Source: Candidatus Saccharimonadota bacterium (GTDB lineage Bacteria; Patescibacteriota; Saccharimonadia; Saccharimonadales; Saccharimonadaceae). From it: a stretch of DNA of 64,000 bases. The DNA is taken from contig JAFWIU010000010.1 of assembly GCA_017514765.1 (NCBI GenBank), positions 1 through 64,000 on the forward strand. The letters run 5' to 3'. A program made the position numbers and the translations under genes. The first letter of the stretch is position 1. Every line of letters starts with the position of its first letter. The notes under the pieces were generated by a model, which had not been told where the DNA came from, ran no database searches, and saw only the letters and a program-made list of their open reading frames with translations. Shown here one piece after another: positions 25,608-36,663 of this stretch.

Positions 25608-26591
25608 ATGTATAATATATTTCGTGAATTTTTGAAGGATAAACAGAAGATTTGTATTATCCAGGCGGAGAATCCGGATGGGGATTCGCTTGGTTCGGCA
25701 ATTGCGCTGGACTACATCTTGGATGACAAGGAAATCACAATGTATTGTCCGGTGGATATCCCGCAGTATTTGCATTATTTTGGAGATTGGTCGCGAGTAA
25801 CCAATGAATTTGATTATCGGGCGGATGGATATATTATTGTAGATACAGCAGCGGAGGTGTTGCTATCGAAATTATTAGAAGACACGGCGATTCGGAATCG
25901 GCTGTATACAGCGCCAGTATTGGTAATTGACCATCATGAGACGGAAGATGACTTACAATTCGCGCACGAGACGATTATTGAGGTCTTGCCATCCTGCACG
26001 CAAGTGATTTATAAGATAGCCCAAGCGTGCGATTTGAAAATAGGTAAGGAAGCGGCAGATGCGATATTTCAGGGATTACTATCAGATACTTTGGGACTAA
26101 CGAGCGCTTCGGTGACGGCAGAAACTTTTGAGACGGCAGCGGACCTGACGCGACTAGGTGCTAATGTATCAGAATTGGAAGATAAGCGACGCGAGTTTAT
26201 GAAGAAATCACCGCGTATTTTGGATTACAAGGCGGATCTGATTAAGCGGATTGAATATTCATTGGACGGCGCACTGGCTACGGTACACATCCCGTGGGAT
26301 GATATCACAGAATACTCACAAGAGTATAACCCCAATGTATTAATCTTGGAAGAAATGCGGTTAGTGGAAGGCGTTAGGGTGGCGGTGGCCATAAAAACTT
26401 ACCCAGACGGCAAGGTGACAGGGAAGATTCGTACTAGCACCGATGCACCCATTGCAGACCAGGTGGCTGGCTACTTTGGTGGGGGTGGACACCCCTTTGC
26501 GGCTGGTTTCCGGACTTATGACACTTCTTATGATGAGGTGGTGCGTGAATTGGTGCACATTGTGCCAGAATTGCTGGGGGAAATAGCATGA
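25608..26591 (+). CDS. nrnA: DHH/DHHA1 phosphoesterase, NrnA-like
   Basis: Likely nano-RNase and pAp phosphatase or related DHH phosphodiesterase, cytoplasmic, Mn2+ dependent. Motifs: NPDGDSLGSA (residues about 22-31), VDTA, DHHETED (about 107-113), LLSDTLGL and the DHHA1 motif GGGGHPFAAG (about 296-305). 327 aa is the NrnA length. It is the first gene of an operon with the hydrolase and cysS genes, each overlapping the next. Confidence 0.85.
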   Translation: MYNIFREFLKDKQKICIIQAENPDGDSLGSAIALDYILDDKEITMYCPVDIPQYLHYFGDWSRVTNEFDYRADGYIIVDTAAEVLLSKLLEDTAIRNRLYTAPVLVIDHHETEDDLQFAHETIIEVLPSCTQVIYKIAQACDLKIGKEAADAIFQGLLSDTLGLTSASVTAETFETAADLTRLGANVSELEDKRREFMKKSPRILDYKADLIKRIEYSLDGALATVHIPWDDITEYSQEYNPNVLILEEMRLVEGVRVAVAIKTYPDGKVTGKIRTSTDAPIADQVAGYFGGGGHPFAAGFRTYDTSYDEVVRELVHIVPELLGEIA

Positions 26592-27322
26592 GTAAGCTGA
26601 TACTGGCTAATACCTATGATGTTTGCAAGAGTGGCAACCCGAAGCTCTGCGTGGTGATGATTCATGGCATCGCGTCTGATTCTACGACCTACAATGCAGC
26701 ACACGAATATTTCGAGGCGGAAGAGCAGCTAAGTGATGTGCGATTCGTCAAGATGGATTTGCTGGGTTCAGGATTATCAATGAAAGACGATTCGTTGAAG
26801 TATGACTATGATGAGCAAATTACGGCACTACATAATGCGATTTTAGAGTTAAAGTCTGAAGTGCCTTTGGTACTAGTAGGTCATTCGCTGGGAACCTTCA
26901 TCGTGACACGATACGCGAGTATTTATCCCGATGAAGTTGCTAAATTGATTCTAATATCGCCACCCGTGTACACTAGGGAAGATTATGACAATCCTCTATT
27001 TAAATTAGGGCTCGAGGCTTTCAAAAAATCGATTGAAATGCGGAGCGCCGACGTGCTGAAGGAGAAAGCGTTTATCAAATCGATGGAAAATATAGTAATG
27101 GATCGGCAGAATTATGATGTGTTAGCAAATATCAAGACGCCGACGGTGATTATATATGGTAAAGAGGATAAGCTAATTGCACCTAATAACATTCCTGGTT
27201 TATTGAAGAAAAACCCCAATATTAGCGTAATCAAAACACCTGGTCGGCACGGGGTGTCTCGCGATAAATTTACAAAGATTCCAGCAATCTTAAAGGAGGT
27301 GATAGCGGATGAAAATCTATAA
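26588..27322 (+). CDS. alpha/beta-hydrolase, 244 aa
   Basis: A serine hydrolase fold. MIHGIASD supplies the oxyanion HG, GHSLGT the nucleophile elbow (Ser about residue 99), YGKEDKLI the acid loop and PGRHGVSRD the catalytic His. There is no signal peptide, so it acts in the cytoplasm. The substrate is unknown; esterase, thioesterase and lipase-like roles all fit. It overlaps nrnA by 4 nt and cysS by 14 nt. Membership in an operon with cysS looks like packing rather than pathway logic. Confidence 0.8.
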   Translation: MSKLILANTYDVCKSGNPKLCVVMIHGIASDSTTYNAAHEYFEAEEQLSDVRFVKMDLLGSGLSMKDDSLKYDYDEQITALHNAILELKSEVPLVLVGHSLGTFIVTRYASIYPDEVAKLILISPPVYTREDYDNPLFKLGLEAFKKSIEMRSADVLKEKAFIKSMENIVMDRQNYDVLANIKTPTVIIYGKEDKLIAPNNIPGLLKKNPNISVIKTPGRHGVSRDKFTKIPAILKEVIADENL

Positions 27323-28649
27323 TACTTTAGGGCGAAAGCTAGAAGAGTTCAAGCCGCAAGGTGAGACGGTGAAGTTATACACTTGCGGACCGACAGTTTA
27401 TTCGGTGGCACACATTGGGAATATGACGTCGTATATTTATTGGGATTTGCTGGTGCGGGCTTTGAAGGCTAATGGCTACAAAGTAAAACGGGTTTTGAAT
27501 TTAACTGATGTGGGACATTTAGTGTCGGATGGCGATGAGGGTGAGGATAAGCTAGAAAAGGGTGCTCGACGCGAAGGTAAGAGCGTATGGGAAGTGGCTG
27601 AGTTTTATATTGATTTGTTCAAGCGAGACTATGCTGCATTGGGTTTGACGGAACCCGAGATATGGGCGAGGGCGACGGATTATATTGAAGATGAAAAGCG
27701 AGCAGTGGACTTGATGACGGAACACGGATTTACCTATGAGACGCAGGATGGGGTGTATTTCGATACATCGAAGTTCGACCGTTATGCGGATTTTGCCAAG
27801 TTGGATCTGTCTGGCTTGAAAGCAGGAGCGCGGGTCGGATTCTCGAATGAAAAGCGAAATGCTTCGGATTTTGCGGTGTGGAAATTTATTCAGCCAGGCG
27901 AGAAGCATGCGATGAGGTGGGACTATCTCGGGCGGCCAGGTTATCCGGGGTGGCATCTAGAGTGCTCGACCATTATTGATAAGGAGCTTGGTGCGCCGAT
28001 CGACATTCACACGGGCGGAGTGGATCATATTCCAGTACATCACACTAATGAAATTGCACAGTACTATGCGATGACTGGGCGAGACTTGGCTCGGTATTGG
28101 TTACACTGTGGGTTTATTACAATTGATGACGAGAAGATATCAAAATCGCTCGGCAACACTTATTCGCTAGACGATCTAGCGGAGCGTGGCTTTACGGCAA
28201 TGGATTATAAGATGTGGGTGCTGTCTGGGCATTATCAAGGAACACGTAACTTTACTTTTGATTCGCTTGGTGGCGCTGCGGTGCGGCGGCTAAATTGGCG
28301 GAATCAGATTGCAGAGTGCTATCAGAAGAGAGTGACTGGTGATGCCGACGTATGCGATAGGGTGCTCGCAGCAGTTTCGGATAATCTGAATTCGGCGGAG
28401 GCGTTTGCGATAATTGACAGTTCGGTATTATCGTTCGAGGATTGGCAAAAAGTTGATAAACTATTCGGATTGCATCTAATGGCTGATTCACCAAATATTG
28501 ACGATGGCATCCAGGCTTTGATTGATGAGAGGCAGGCTGCGCGTGAAGCAAAGGATTATGCGAAAAGTGATGAGATTCGCGATAGATTAGCGGAGCGGGG
28601 AATTACCGTGAAAGACACGGCTGATGGGCCGGTGTGGCAATATCTATAA
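27309..28649 (+). CDS. cysS: cysteinyl-tRNA synthetase
   Basis: Charges tRNA-Cys. Class I motifs: HIGN (residues about 36-39), KISKS (about 278-282), zinc ligands in LYTCGPTVY and GWHLECST plus His/Glu near HHTNE. At 446 aa it is slightly short of the typical 460 but has all core parts; the C-terminal anticodon helix bundle is compact. The Shine-Dalgarno AAAGGAGGTGAT inside the hydrolase gene is one of the strongest in the window. The gap to the convergent tgt gene (28650-28747) shows no clear terminator. Confidence 0.95.
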   Translation: MKIYNTLGRKLEEFKPQGETVKLYTCGPTVYSVAHIGNMTSYIYWDLLVRALKANGYKVKRVLNLTDVGHLVSDGDEGEDKLEKGARREGKSVWEVAEFYIDLFKRDYAALGLTEPEIWARATDYIEDEKRAVDLMTEHGFTYETQDGVYFDTSKFDRYADFAKLDLSGLKAGARVGFSNEKRNASDFAVWKFIQPGEKHAMRWDYLGRPGYPGWHLECSTIIDKELGAPIDIHTGGVDHIPVHHTNEIAQYYAMTGRDLARYWLHCGFITIDDEKISKSLGNTYSLDDLAERGFTAMDYKMWVLSGHYQGTRNFTFDSLGGAAVRRLNWRNQIAECYQKRVTGDADVCDRVLAAVSDNLNSAEAFAIIDSSVLSFEDWQKVDKLFGLHLMADSPNIDDGIQALIDERQAAREAKDYAKSDEIRDRLAERGITVKDTADGPVWQYL

Positions 28650-28747
28650 TTCAAAAGTTCTGAAGAGTTGTTTGAAGATCTATTATATACACTAAGTTAT
28701 TAAATGGGGAGATATTCGAGCGCTTGTGTTGTAGTTGATTTTGAGAT

Positions 28748-31059
<2,312 letters not shown>

Positions 31060-31068
31060 GTTGATATA

Positions 31069-31647
31069 TTATATACTGTTTTTATCTATTTCGCAAGCGG
31101 CCTGGTCGCGGTCGATTTGTTTACGATAGCGGTCTTCTTCTGAGAAAATACAGCCACAGTACTTTTGCATATACAGACCTAGTTCGCGAGCCTTGTTCTG
31201 ACCCTCACGGAATCCTTCGCGGAAATCGCGATAGAGAAATTCGATTCCGGACATAGCGGCAAGTTCTTCGCAGACCTTAACTATTTCCTCATGTTTTTGA
31301 TAGGGCGAGACGAGCAATGTAGTGGTGAATGCATCGTAGTCGTGTTTAGCTGCGTAGCGTACCGTCTCGGTGAGACGTTTGAGATAACAGTAGTTGGCGC
31401 AACGATTCGGGATATCATCTACGACATTGCGGCAAAACTCGTCTAGCCCATATTCTTCGTTTACAATTAGTTCAATCTTAGCTAGTTTAGCATAATCCTT
31501 GAGACAATCGCGGCGAGTTTTGTATTCAATATACGGATGGATGTTGGGATTGTACCAAAATAAAGTCGGCTCAATTCCTTCGGCACGTAGAGTATCTATA
31601 CAATAAACACTGCACGGAGCGCAGCATGTGTGCATTAATAATTTCAT
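31069..31647 (-). CDS. queH: epoxyqueuosine reductase QueH (DUF208)
   Basis: Reduces epoxyqueuosine to queuosine in tRNA; alternative to the cobalamin enzyme QueG. 192 aa with TCCAPCSVYC at the N-terminus, WYNPNIHPYIEY, IPNRCANYCYLKR and the C-terminal QKYCGCIFSE, giving the family's paired Cys for a [4Fe-4S] cluster and redox disulfide. TAAAAT (plus-strand 31655-31660) lies 7 nt before ATG 31647. It is divergent from the AI-2E family gene and followed by queA. Confidence 0.93.
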   Translation of the reverse strand: MKLLMHTCCAPCSVYCIDTLRAEGIEPTLFWYNPNIHPYIEYKTRRDCLKDYAKLAKIELIVNEEYGLDEFCRNVVDDIPNRCANYCYLKRLTETVRYAAKHDYDAFTTTLLVSPYQKHEEIVKVCEELAAMSGIEFLYRDFREGFREGQNKARELGLYMQKYCGCIFSEEDRYRKQIDRDQAACEIDKNSI

Positions 31648-31695
31648 TTACATTATTTTAACATTTGTGGTACAATAAGTCCATGAAGGAGGCTT

Positions 31696-32799
31696 ATGTC
31701 TAAAAGAATCGAAACGGATTTGAACACGTTTATTAAGTTTTGGTTGGTGCCGCTTGGCATCGTAGCGTCGATTTTGTTTCTCTATAAGGCAGCAACTGGA
31801 CTAATCTTGGTGGGAGCCTCGATTTTCTTAGCGCTAGCCCTGAAGCCACTGGTGCGCAAAGTTGATGGTTTCTTCACGAAGGCACTGGGCAGTAACAATA
31901 AACATCAAACTCTTTCTGCAGTGATGGCTTATCTGATTGTGGTACTAGTGATTGGCGCAATTGTGGCGATTGTCGGACCGGTGGTAGTAAACGAGACCGC
32001 AAAGTTCATCGAAAAGTTCCCAGACACGTTTGAAAAGACATTTGGGGGATGGGACGGCGTCAATAATTTCGGCAAAAGCATCGGGATTGAGGATTTGCAC
32101 GCTGGAATTACGAGTGCAATGTCGGGCTTGTCAAATAATCTAATGGGGTTCTTGGGCAATAATCTCGTATCGAGCGTGAGTGGGGTAGCGGATATTGTGA
32201 TGAAAATTGTGTTGGTATTGGTGCTGACTTTGCTCTTCTTGTTGGAGGGACCAGATATGCTTAATAATATTTGGAAAACTCTGGGAGCTGATAATGACGA
32301 GAACAGACGAGTGAATGTGGCGCGTGACGTAATCTCAAAGATGAGTAATGTGATTTCAACTTATGTATCGAAACAAGTGCTGGTGGCGATGATTGATGGG
32401 CTAGCAGCAGCGTTGATTGTATTTCTACTGTCACTCTTCCTCGGCAATTCTTCGAGTTTGGCTATTCCGATGGGAATGATTACGATGTTGTTCTACTTGA
32501 TTCCGATGTTCGGACAGTTCATCGGTGGGACTTTGGTAACTGTAATACTATTCTTCTCAAGCCCGATTGCGGCGGGGATTTTTGCAATTACCTACATCGT
32601 CTATTCGCAGGTCGAGAATAATGTGATAGCGCCGAAGATACAGGGCGATGCACTAAAGTTGCAACCCGTAGTAATTCTAAGCGCGGTGACGATTGGTATG
32701 TATATGCTTGGGCTACTAGGTGCGATTGTGGCGATTCCGATTGCCGGTTGTATACGTGTGTTATTAGAAGAATATCCAAGAATAAGGGATTCTAGGTAA
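31696..32799 (+). CDS. AI-2E family (UPF0118/PerM) transporter
   Basis: Polytopic protein of 367 aa with 7-8 helices. The C-terminal half has the family block YLIPMFGQFIGG, VIAPKIQGDALKLQPVVI and LLGAIVAIPIAG. Members export varied small molecules or act as antiporters; the substrate is not predictable. GAAGGAGG lies 7 nt before ATG 31696, so this gene is translated with a leader. The next gene starts 5 nt after its stop. Confidence 0.88.
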   Translation: MSKRIETDLNTFIKFWLVPLGIVASILFLYKAATGLILVGASIFLALALKPLVRKVDGFFTKALGSNNKHQTLSAVMAYLIVVLVIGAIVAIVGPVVVNETAKFIEKFPDTFEKTFGGWDGVNNFGKSIGIEDLHAGITSAMSGLSNNLMGFLGNNLVSSVSGVADIVMKIVLVLVLTLLFLLEGPDMLNNIWKTLGADNDENRRVNVARDVISKMSNVISTYVSKQVLVAMIDGLAAALIVFLLSLFLGNSSSLAIPMGMITMLFYLIPMFGQFIGGTLVTVILFFSSPIAAGIFAITYIVYSQVENNVIAPKIQGDALKLQPVVILSAVTIGMYMLGLLGAIVAIPIAGCIRVLLEEYPRIRDSR

Positions 32800-32804
32800 C
32801 AAAG

Positions 32805-33911
32805 ATGCCCGAACCAGTTGCAGACATAGACAACAAGGCTTTGGTCCCAAAGAAAATATTGAAGAAACCACTTTTGATTATCTTTTTCGTGCTACTGAAT
32901 ATAGCAGTGATTGCGATTACGGCTTTTTCGGAATTTGGCAATTCGGAAAATGCAGCGGAACTGTCAGAAGTAAAAATCAACTGGTGGCTACTGGTGCCAG
33001 CCACGCTTTGTTTTATAGTGGCACTGACTTGCGAGATTTATAAATACGTATTGATGATGCGCGAGATGACACGAGATAAATCCACCTTTGATCGAAAGCG
33101 AGCGCGTAAAGTGGCAAGACGCACAGTACTACTAGGACGGTACTATGATAACATTACACCAGCGGCAATTGGTGGACAACCATTTCAGATTTATTACATG
33201 CGGAAAAATAGTAAACTCTCACATGGCGCTTCAACTTCAGTGCCGATTTTCGGGATGATATCTGGCCAGATTGGTTTTATCATTATTGCGGTGTTCTGTT
33301 TCTTGTTTGGCAGCTTGACGATTAATAACGCAGTACTGATTGGTACGGCGTGTTTCGGATTATTGTTCTATGCTTTTTGGCCAGTCATAGTGATGATTGC
33401 TACTTTCCTTCCAAAAGCAACGACTGAGCTGATTAGTATAATCGTGAAATTCTTAGCGAAGATTCACATCGTGAAGAACAAAAAGGAAACTATTCAGAAG
33501 GCTGAATATGAAGTAAATGAATATGCTAAGTGCGTACGCAGAATACTACAAACTAAAGGTCTCTTCATCAAGACCATAGTGCTTTCCGTGGTATTTCATG
33601 TTTTAATATCAATGATTCCGTTCTTTGTACTGACGGCATTTGGTGGGCAGGTGGATTTTCTGCCCTGCTTCGTTACTACGGTGGCGGTGACAAGTGCCGT
33701 TTACTTCGTACCAACACCCGGTAACGCGGGAGCGGCAGAAGGGACGTTTTATATTGTATTTTCGGCCTTGTCGTCTGGATACATTTTCTGGGCGATGCTA
33801 GTGTGGCGATTCTTCTCGTATTATATATATGTAATAATGGGACCGATTATTTATTTCGCGATGTATTTGGAACGGAAACGCGAGGGAGGTTCTCATGCCA
33901 CTGAAGTTTAA
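32805..33911 (+). CDS. lysylphosphatidylglycerol synthase-type membrane protein (YbhN/AglD-like)
   Basis: 368 aa with 7-8 helices and the PF03706 pattern: NITPAAIGGQPFQIYYM (residues about 120-136) and PTPGNAGAAEGTFYIVFSAL (about 304-323). There is no soluble MprF transferase domain, so it is the flippase-like half only; lipid translocation is an inference. It overlaps the downstream carboxypeptidase gene by 17 nt. Confidence 0.82.
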   Translation: MPEPVADIDNKALVPKKILKKPLLIIFFVLLNIAVIAITAFSEFGNSENAAELSEVKINWWLLVPATLCFIVALTCEIYKYVLMMREMTRDKSTFDRKRARKVARRTVLLGRYYDNITPAAIGGQPFQIYYMRKNSKLSHGASTSVPIFGMISGQIGFIIIAVFCFLFGSLTINNAVLIGTACFGLLFYAFWPVIVMIATFLPKATTELISIIVKFLAKIHIVKNKKETIQKAEYEVNEYAKCVRRILQTKGLFIKTIVLSVVFHVLISMIPFFVLTAFGGQVDFLPCFVTTVAVTSAVYFVPTPGNAGAAEGTFYIVFSALSSGYIFWAMLVWRFFSYYIYVIMGPIIYFAMYLERKREGGSHATEV

Positions 33912-34830
33912 AAAACCGCTGAATAGGGTAATACTCTGGCTAGCCATCATTGCTGTCGTGGCGGTGGTAGGTTGGTTTGGGTTTAAAGTATTAACTGTGG
34001 AAGGAAATTATAGTCTGGACGAAAAAATGGCACGAGTATTTGGTTGGGGGATCACTGAAGCGAGTGACGAAGAAGTACCGGAGTCATTTAGAATTACGAG
34101 CGAAGATGAAAAAGATGAGGACGAGGTAGAGGAAGAGCCAGCGCTTGATTTAAAACCGATCACTCAGGCACCAACTAATAACTGTACAGCGAAATATGGT
34201 AATTTGATGTTGGTGAACCCAAACTATACGGTGGAAGAGGATTTCATTGCGGCAAGGCGAAGTGAGCTAATTAGCTTAAATGCCACTTATGGAATTCGTG
34301 AATTAAACGCGTGGAACGGTGATAATTTGATGGATACGGAAGCGGGAACACACTTGAACGAAATGCTTACAGCTTATGAAACAGAGTATCCGGGTCATGA
34401 GATGCAGACGGTTTCATGTTTCCGCTCTGTAGGGACAAGTTGTGGGCGGCTCTGCATGCCAACTGGTGCTTCAGATCATCATACCGGACTAGCGTGTGAT
34501 TTAGTGGATGCGACTTATGGCACTTCGCTAGATTCGAGCCTTTATGAACAACATCCGGATTGGCAATGGTTACGCGATAATTCTTATAAATATGGTTTTG
34601 TTGACCGTTTCCCAGAAAACTGGGCGGGTGGCTCGATGGATGAACCGATGAACGTTGATGAAAACGGCACTACGGGTCTCTTCGAAACTTGGCACTACCG
34701 CTATGTGGGAGTGGATTTTGCTAATGAAATTGCGACTGGTAAATATAATAATGGTGAATACGATTCGCTTGAGCATTATTTGAAAGCACGAGGTTTGGCG
34801 GATGATTTGGCGGCTGGAACTTGTAAGTAG
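33895..34830 (+). CDS. membrane-anchored D-Ala-D-Ala carboxypeptidase, VanY-like (M15B)
   Basis: Zinc peptidase trimming peptidoglycan stems. Residues 12-32 form a single N-terminal anchor, followed by an acidic linker (EDEKDEDEVEEEP, about 80-92). The catalytic domain carries SDHHTGLACDL (zinc His and Asp) and ETWHYRYVG (catalytic Glu, zinc His). Extra Cys pairs (NNCTAKYG, VSCFRSVGTSCGRLC) suggest disulfides, fitting the Dsb-like protein at 15 kb. Shine-Dalgarno GGGAGG precedes ATG 33895. Confidence 0.87.
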   Translation: MPLKFKKPLNRVILWLAIIAVVAVVGWFGFKVLTVEGNYSLDEKMARVFGWGITEASDEEVPESFRITSEDEKDEDEVEEEPALDLKPITQAPTNNCTAKYGNLMLVNPNYTVEEDFIAARRSELISLNATYGIRELNAWNGDNLMDTEAGTHLNEMLTAYETEYPGHEMQTVSCFRSVGTSCGRLCMPTGASDHHTGLACDLVDATYGTSLDSSLYEQHPDWQWLRDNSYKYGFVDRFPENWAGGSMDEPMNVDENGTTGLFETWHYRYVGVDFANEIATGKYNNGEYDSLEHYLKARGLADDLAAGTCK

Positions 34831-34851
34831 ATTATAGTATAATGAGGTGAT

Positions 34852-36663
34852 ATGCTAAAACTTTTGAAGTATTTAAAACCGTATTGGTGGCAGGTGATTA
34901 TACTGCTACTTGCGACAGCGGCGCAGGTTTATACGACTCTACGCCTGCCAGCATTGATGGCGGAAATAATAAACGATGGGATTGTGCCGGGCAGTACAGA
35001 CAAGATTTGGCAAATTGGACTACTGATGATTGGCGTGGCGGCGATATCGGCGGTGGCTTCGTTTATCTCAAGTTATTTTGCAGCACGCGTAGGGGCGAAT
35101 TTTGCACGCGACATTAGGGCGGCAGTCTTTACTAAGGTAATAAATATGAACGTGCTGGACATGAAGGACTTCAGTACCGCATCATTGCTCACGCGCACCA
35201 CAAATGATGTAAACCAAGTGCAAAATGTCGTGATTATGATGTTGTCGATGATGCTAAGGGCGCCGCTCTTTTGTATCATTTCGGTAATTATGGCGATTCA
35301 GACTGCACCCGATATGGGTTGGATTATACTGGTAGGCGCCGCCGCCATCCTGGGCTCAGTCGTCTTGATTATGTCGCTAGTGATACCGAAGTTTAAGATA
35401 TTCCAGGGTTTGATTGATAAATTGACGTTAATTACGCGCGAAAACCTGACGGGATTAAGAGTGGTGAGGGCGTTTAATAATGAAAAAGTCGAGAAAGAGA
35501 AATTCACCAAGACTAACGATGCTTTAACTAAACTCTTGATTTATATCGATAAAACTTTGGAACTGCAAAATCCTTTGATTAATATTATCTTTAACGGCAC
35601 TACACTACTCTGTTCGTGGATTGGCATATCGCTTCTGACTAAGGATTTTGCTTATCTTGGGAATATGACGGCATTCGCGGAATATGTCACCTTCGTGATG
35701 ATATCATTTTTAATGATGTCGATGCTATTCGTAATGCTACCACGTGCAAATGTATCGGCGCATCGTATTAATGAAGTGCTGAAAAAAGAATCTCGCATTA
35801 CTTGGCGGAGTGAAACTAGTGGCCAACCTGACAAGACACCATCAGTGGAGTTTCGTAATGTGGACTTTAGCTATCCTGGTGCGGGCGAGAAAGTGCTAAG
35901 CAACGTATCATTCAAGGCGGTCGCTGGTGAAACGACGGCGTTTATAGGCTCGACTGGGTCTGGGAAGTCGACGTTAATCAATATCGTGCCGAGATTTTAT
36001 GAAGCCACGAGCGGAGAGGTATTGATTGACGGGGTGCCGATTCAAGAATATTCTAAGAAGGATTTGATGCAGAGGATTGGGCTGGTGCCGCAGCGAGGGA
36101 TATTGTTCTCGGGTACAGTAAAGTCTAATATTAAGTTTGGTGCGCCGTCAGCTTCGGACGCACAGGTACGAAAAGCGGCTAGAATTGCACAGGCAGAAAA
36201 CTTCATTGAGAAGATGCCTAAGAAATATAATTCACATATTGCACAAGGCGGCACCAACGTATCGGGTGGTCAGAAACAACGTCTCTCGATTGCACGGGCG
36301 ATTTGTAAAGAACCGGACATTTACGTATTTGATGATGCTTTCTCGGCGTTAGATATGAAGACGGATGCTAAGTTAAGGGCTGCACTTGCCGAAGTGACGG
36401 GTTCGGCGGTGGTTTTAATTGTGGCGCAAAGAGTTTCCACGATTAAGGACGCCGACCAGATTGTAGTATTAAATGATGGTAAAGTAGTGGGTAAAGGTAA
36501 ACATTTCGAGTTACTAAGGAAGTGCAAAGTCTACCAGGAAATTGTAAAATCTCAACTGTCAGATAAAGAATATGTGAGAGAGTTGAAGCTGGCGAATGAT
36601 GATGCAGAACATCCTGTTAGTAATTCGGCTGTTGCTGGCACAGAAAGGAGGGCAGATGTCTAA
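34852..36663 (+). CDS. ABC exporter half-transporter, degenerate NBD
   Basis: 603 aa: six-helix ABC_membrane domain (residues 10-300) and NBD (about 330-570). Walker A is GSTGSGKST, the signature NVSGGQKQRLS, and Walker B ends VFDDAFSALD, with Asp in place of the catalytic Glu. In heterodimeric exporters one NBD is degenerate in this way. TATAAT (34838-34843) ends 8 nt before ATG 34852. It overlaps the partner gene by 8 nt. The substrate is unknown (lipid, peptide or drug). Confidence 0.9.
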   Translation: MLKLLKYLKPYWWQVIILLLATAAQVYTTLRLPALMAEIINDGIVPGSTDKIWQIGLLMIGVAAISAVASFISSYFAARVGANFARDIRAAVFTKVINMNVLDMKDFSTASLLTRTTNDVNQVQNVVIMMLSMMLRAPLFCIISVIMAIQTAPDMGWIILVGAAAILGSVVLIMSLVIPKFKIFQGLIDKLTLITRENLTGLRVVRAFNNEKVEKEKFTKTNDALTKLLIYIDKTLELQNPLINIIFNGTTLLCSWIGISLLTKDFAYLGNMTAFAEYVTFVMISFLMMSMLFVMLPRANVSAHRINEVLKKESRITWRSETSGQPDKTPSVEFRNVDFSYPGAGEKVLSNVSFKAVAGETTAFIGSTGSGKSTLINIVPRFYEATSGEVLIDGVPIQEYSKKDLMQRIGLVPQRGILFSGTVKSNIKFGAPSASDAQVRKAARIAQAENFIEKMPKKYNSHIAQGGTNVSGGQKQRLSIARAICKEPDIYVFDDAFSALDMKTDAKLRAALAEVTGSAVVLIVAQRVSTIKDADQIVVLNDGKVVGKGKHFELLRKCKVYQEIVKSQLSDKEYVRELKLANDDAEHPVSNSAVAGTERRADV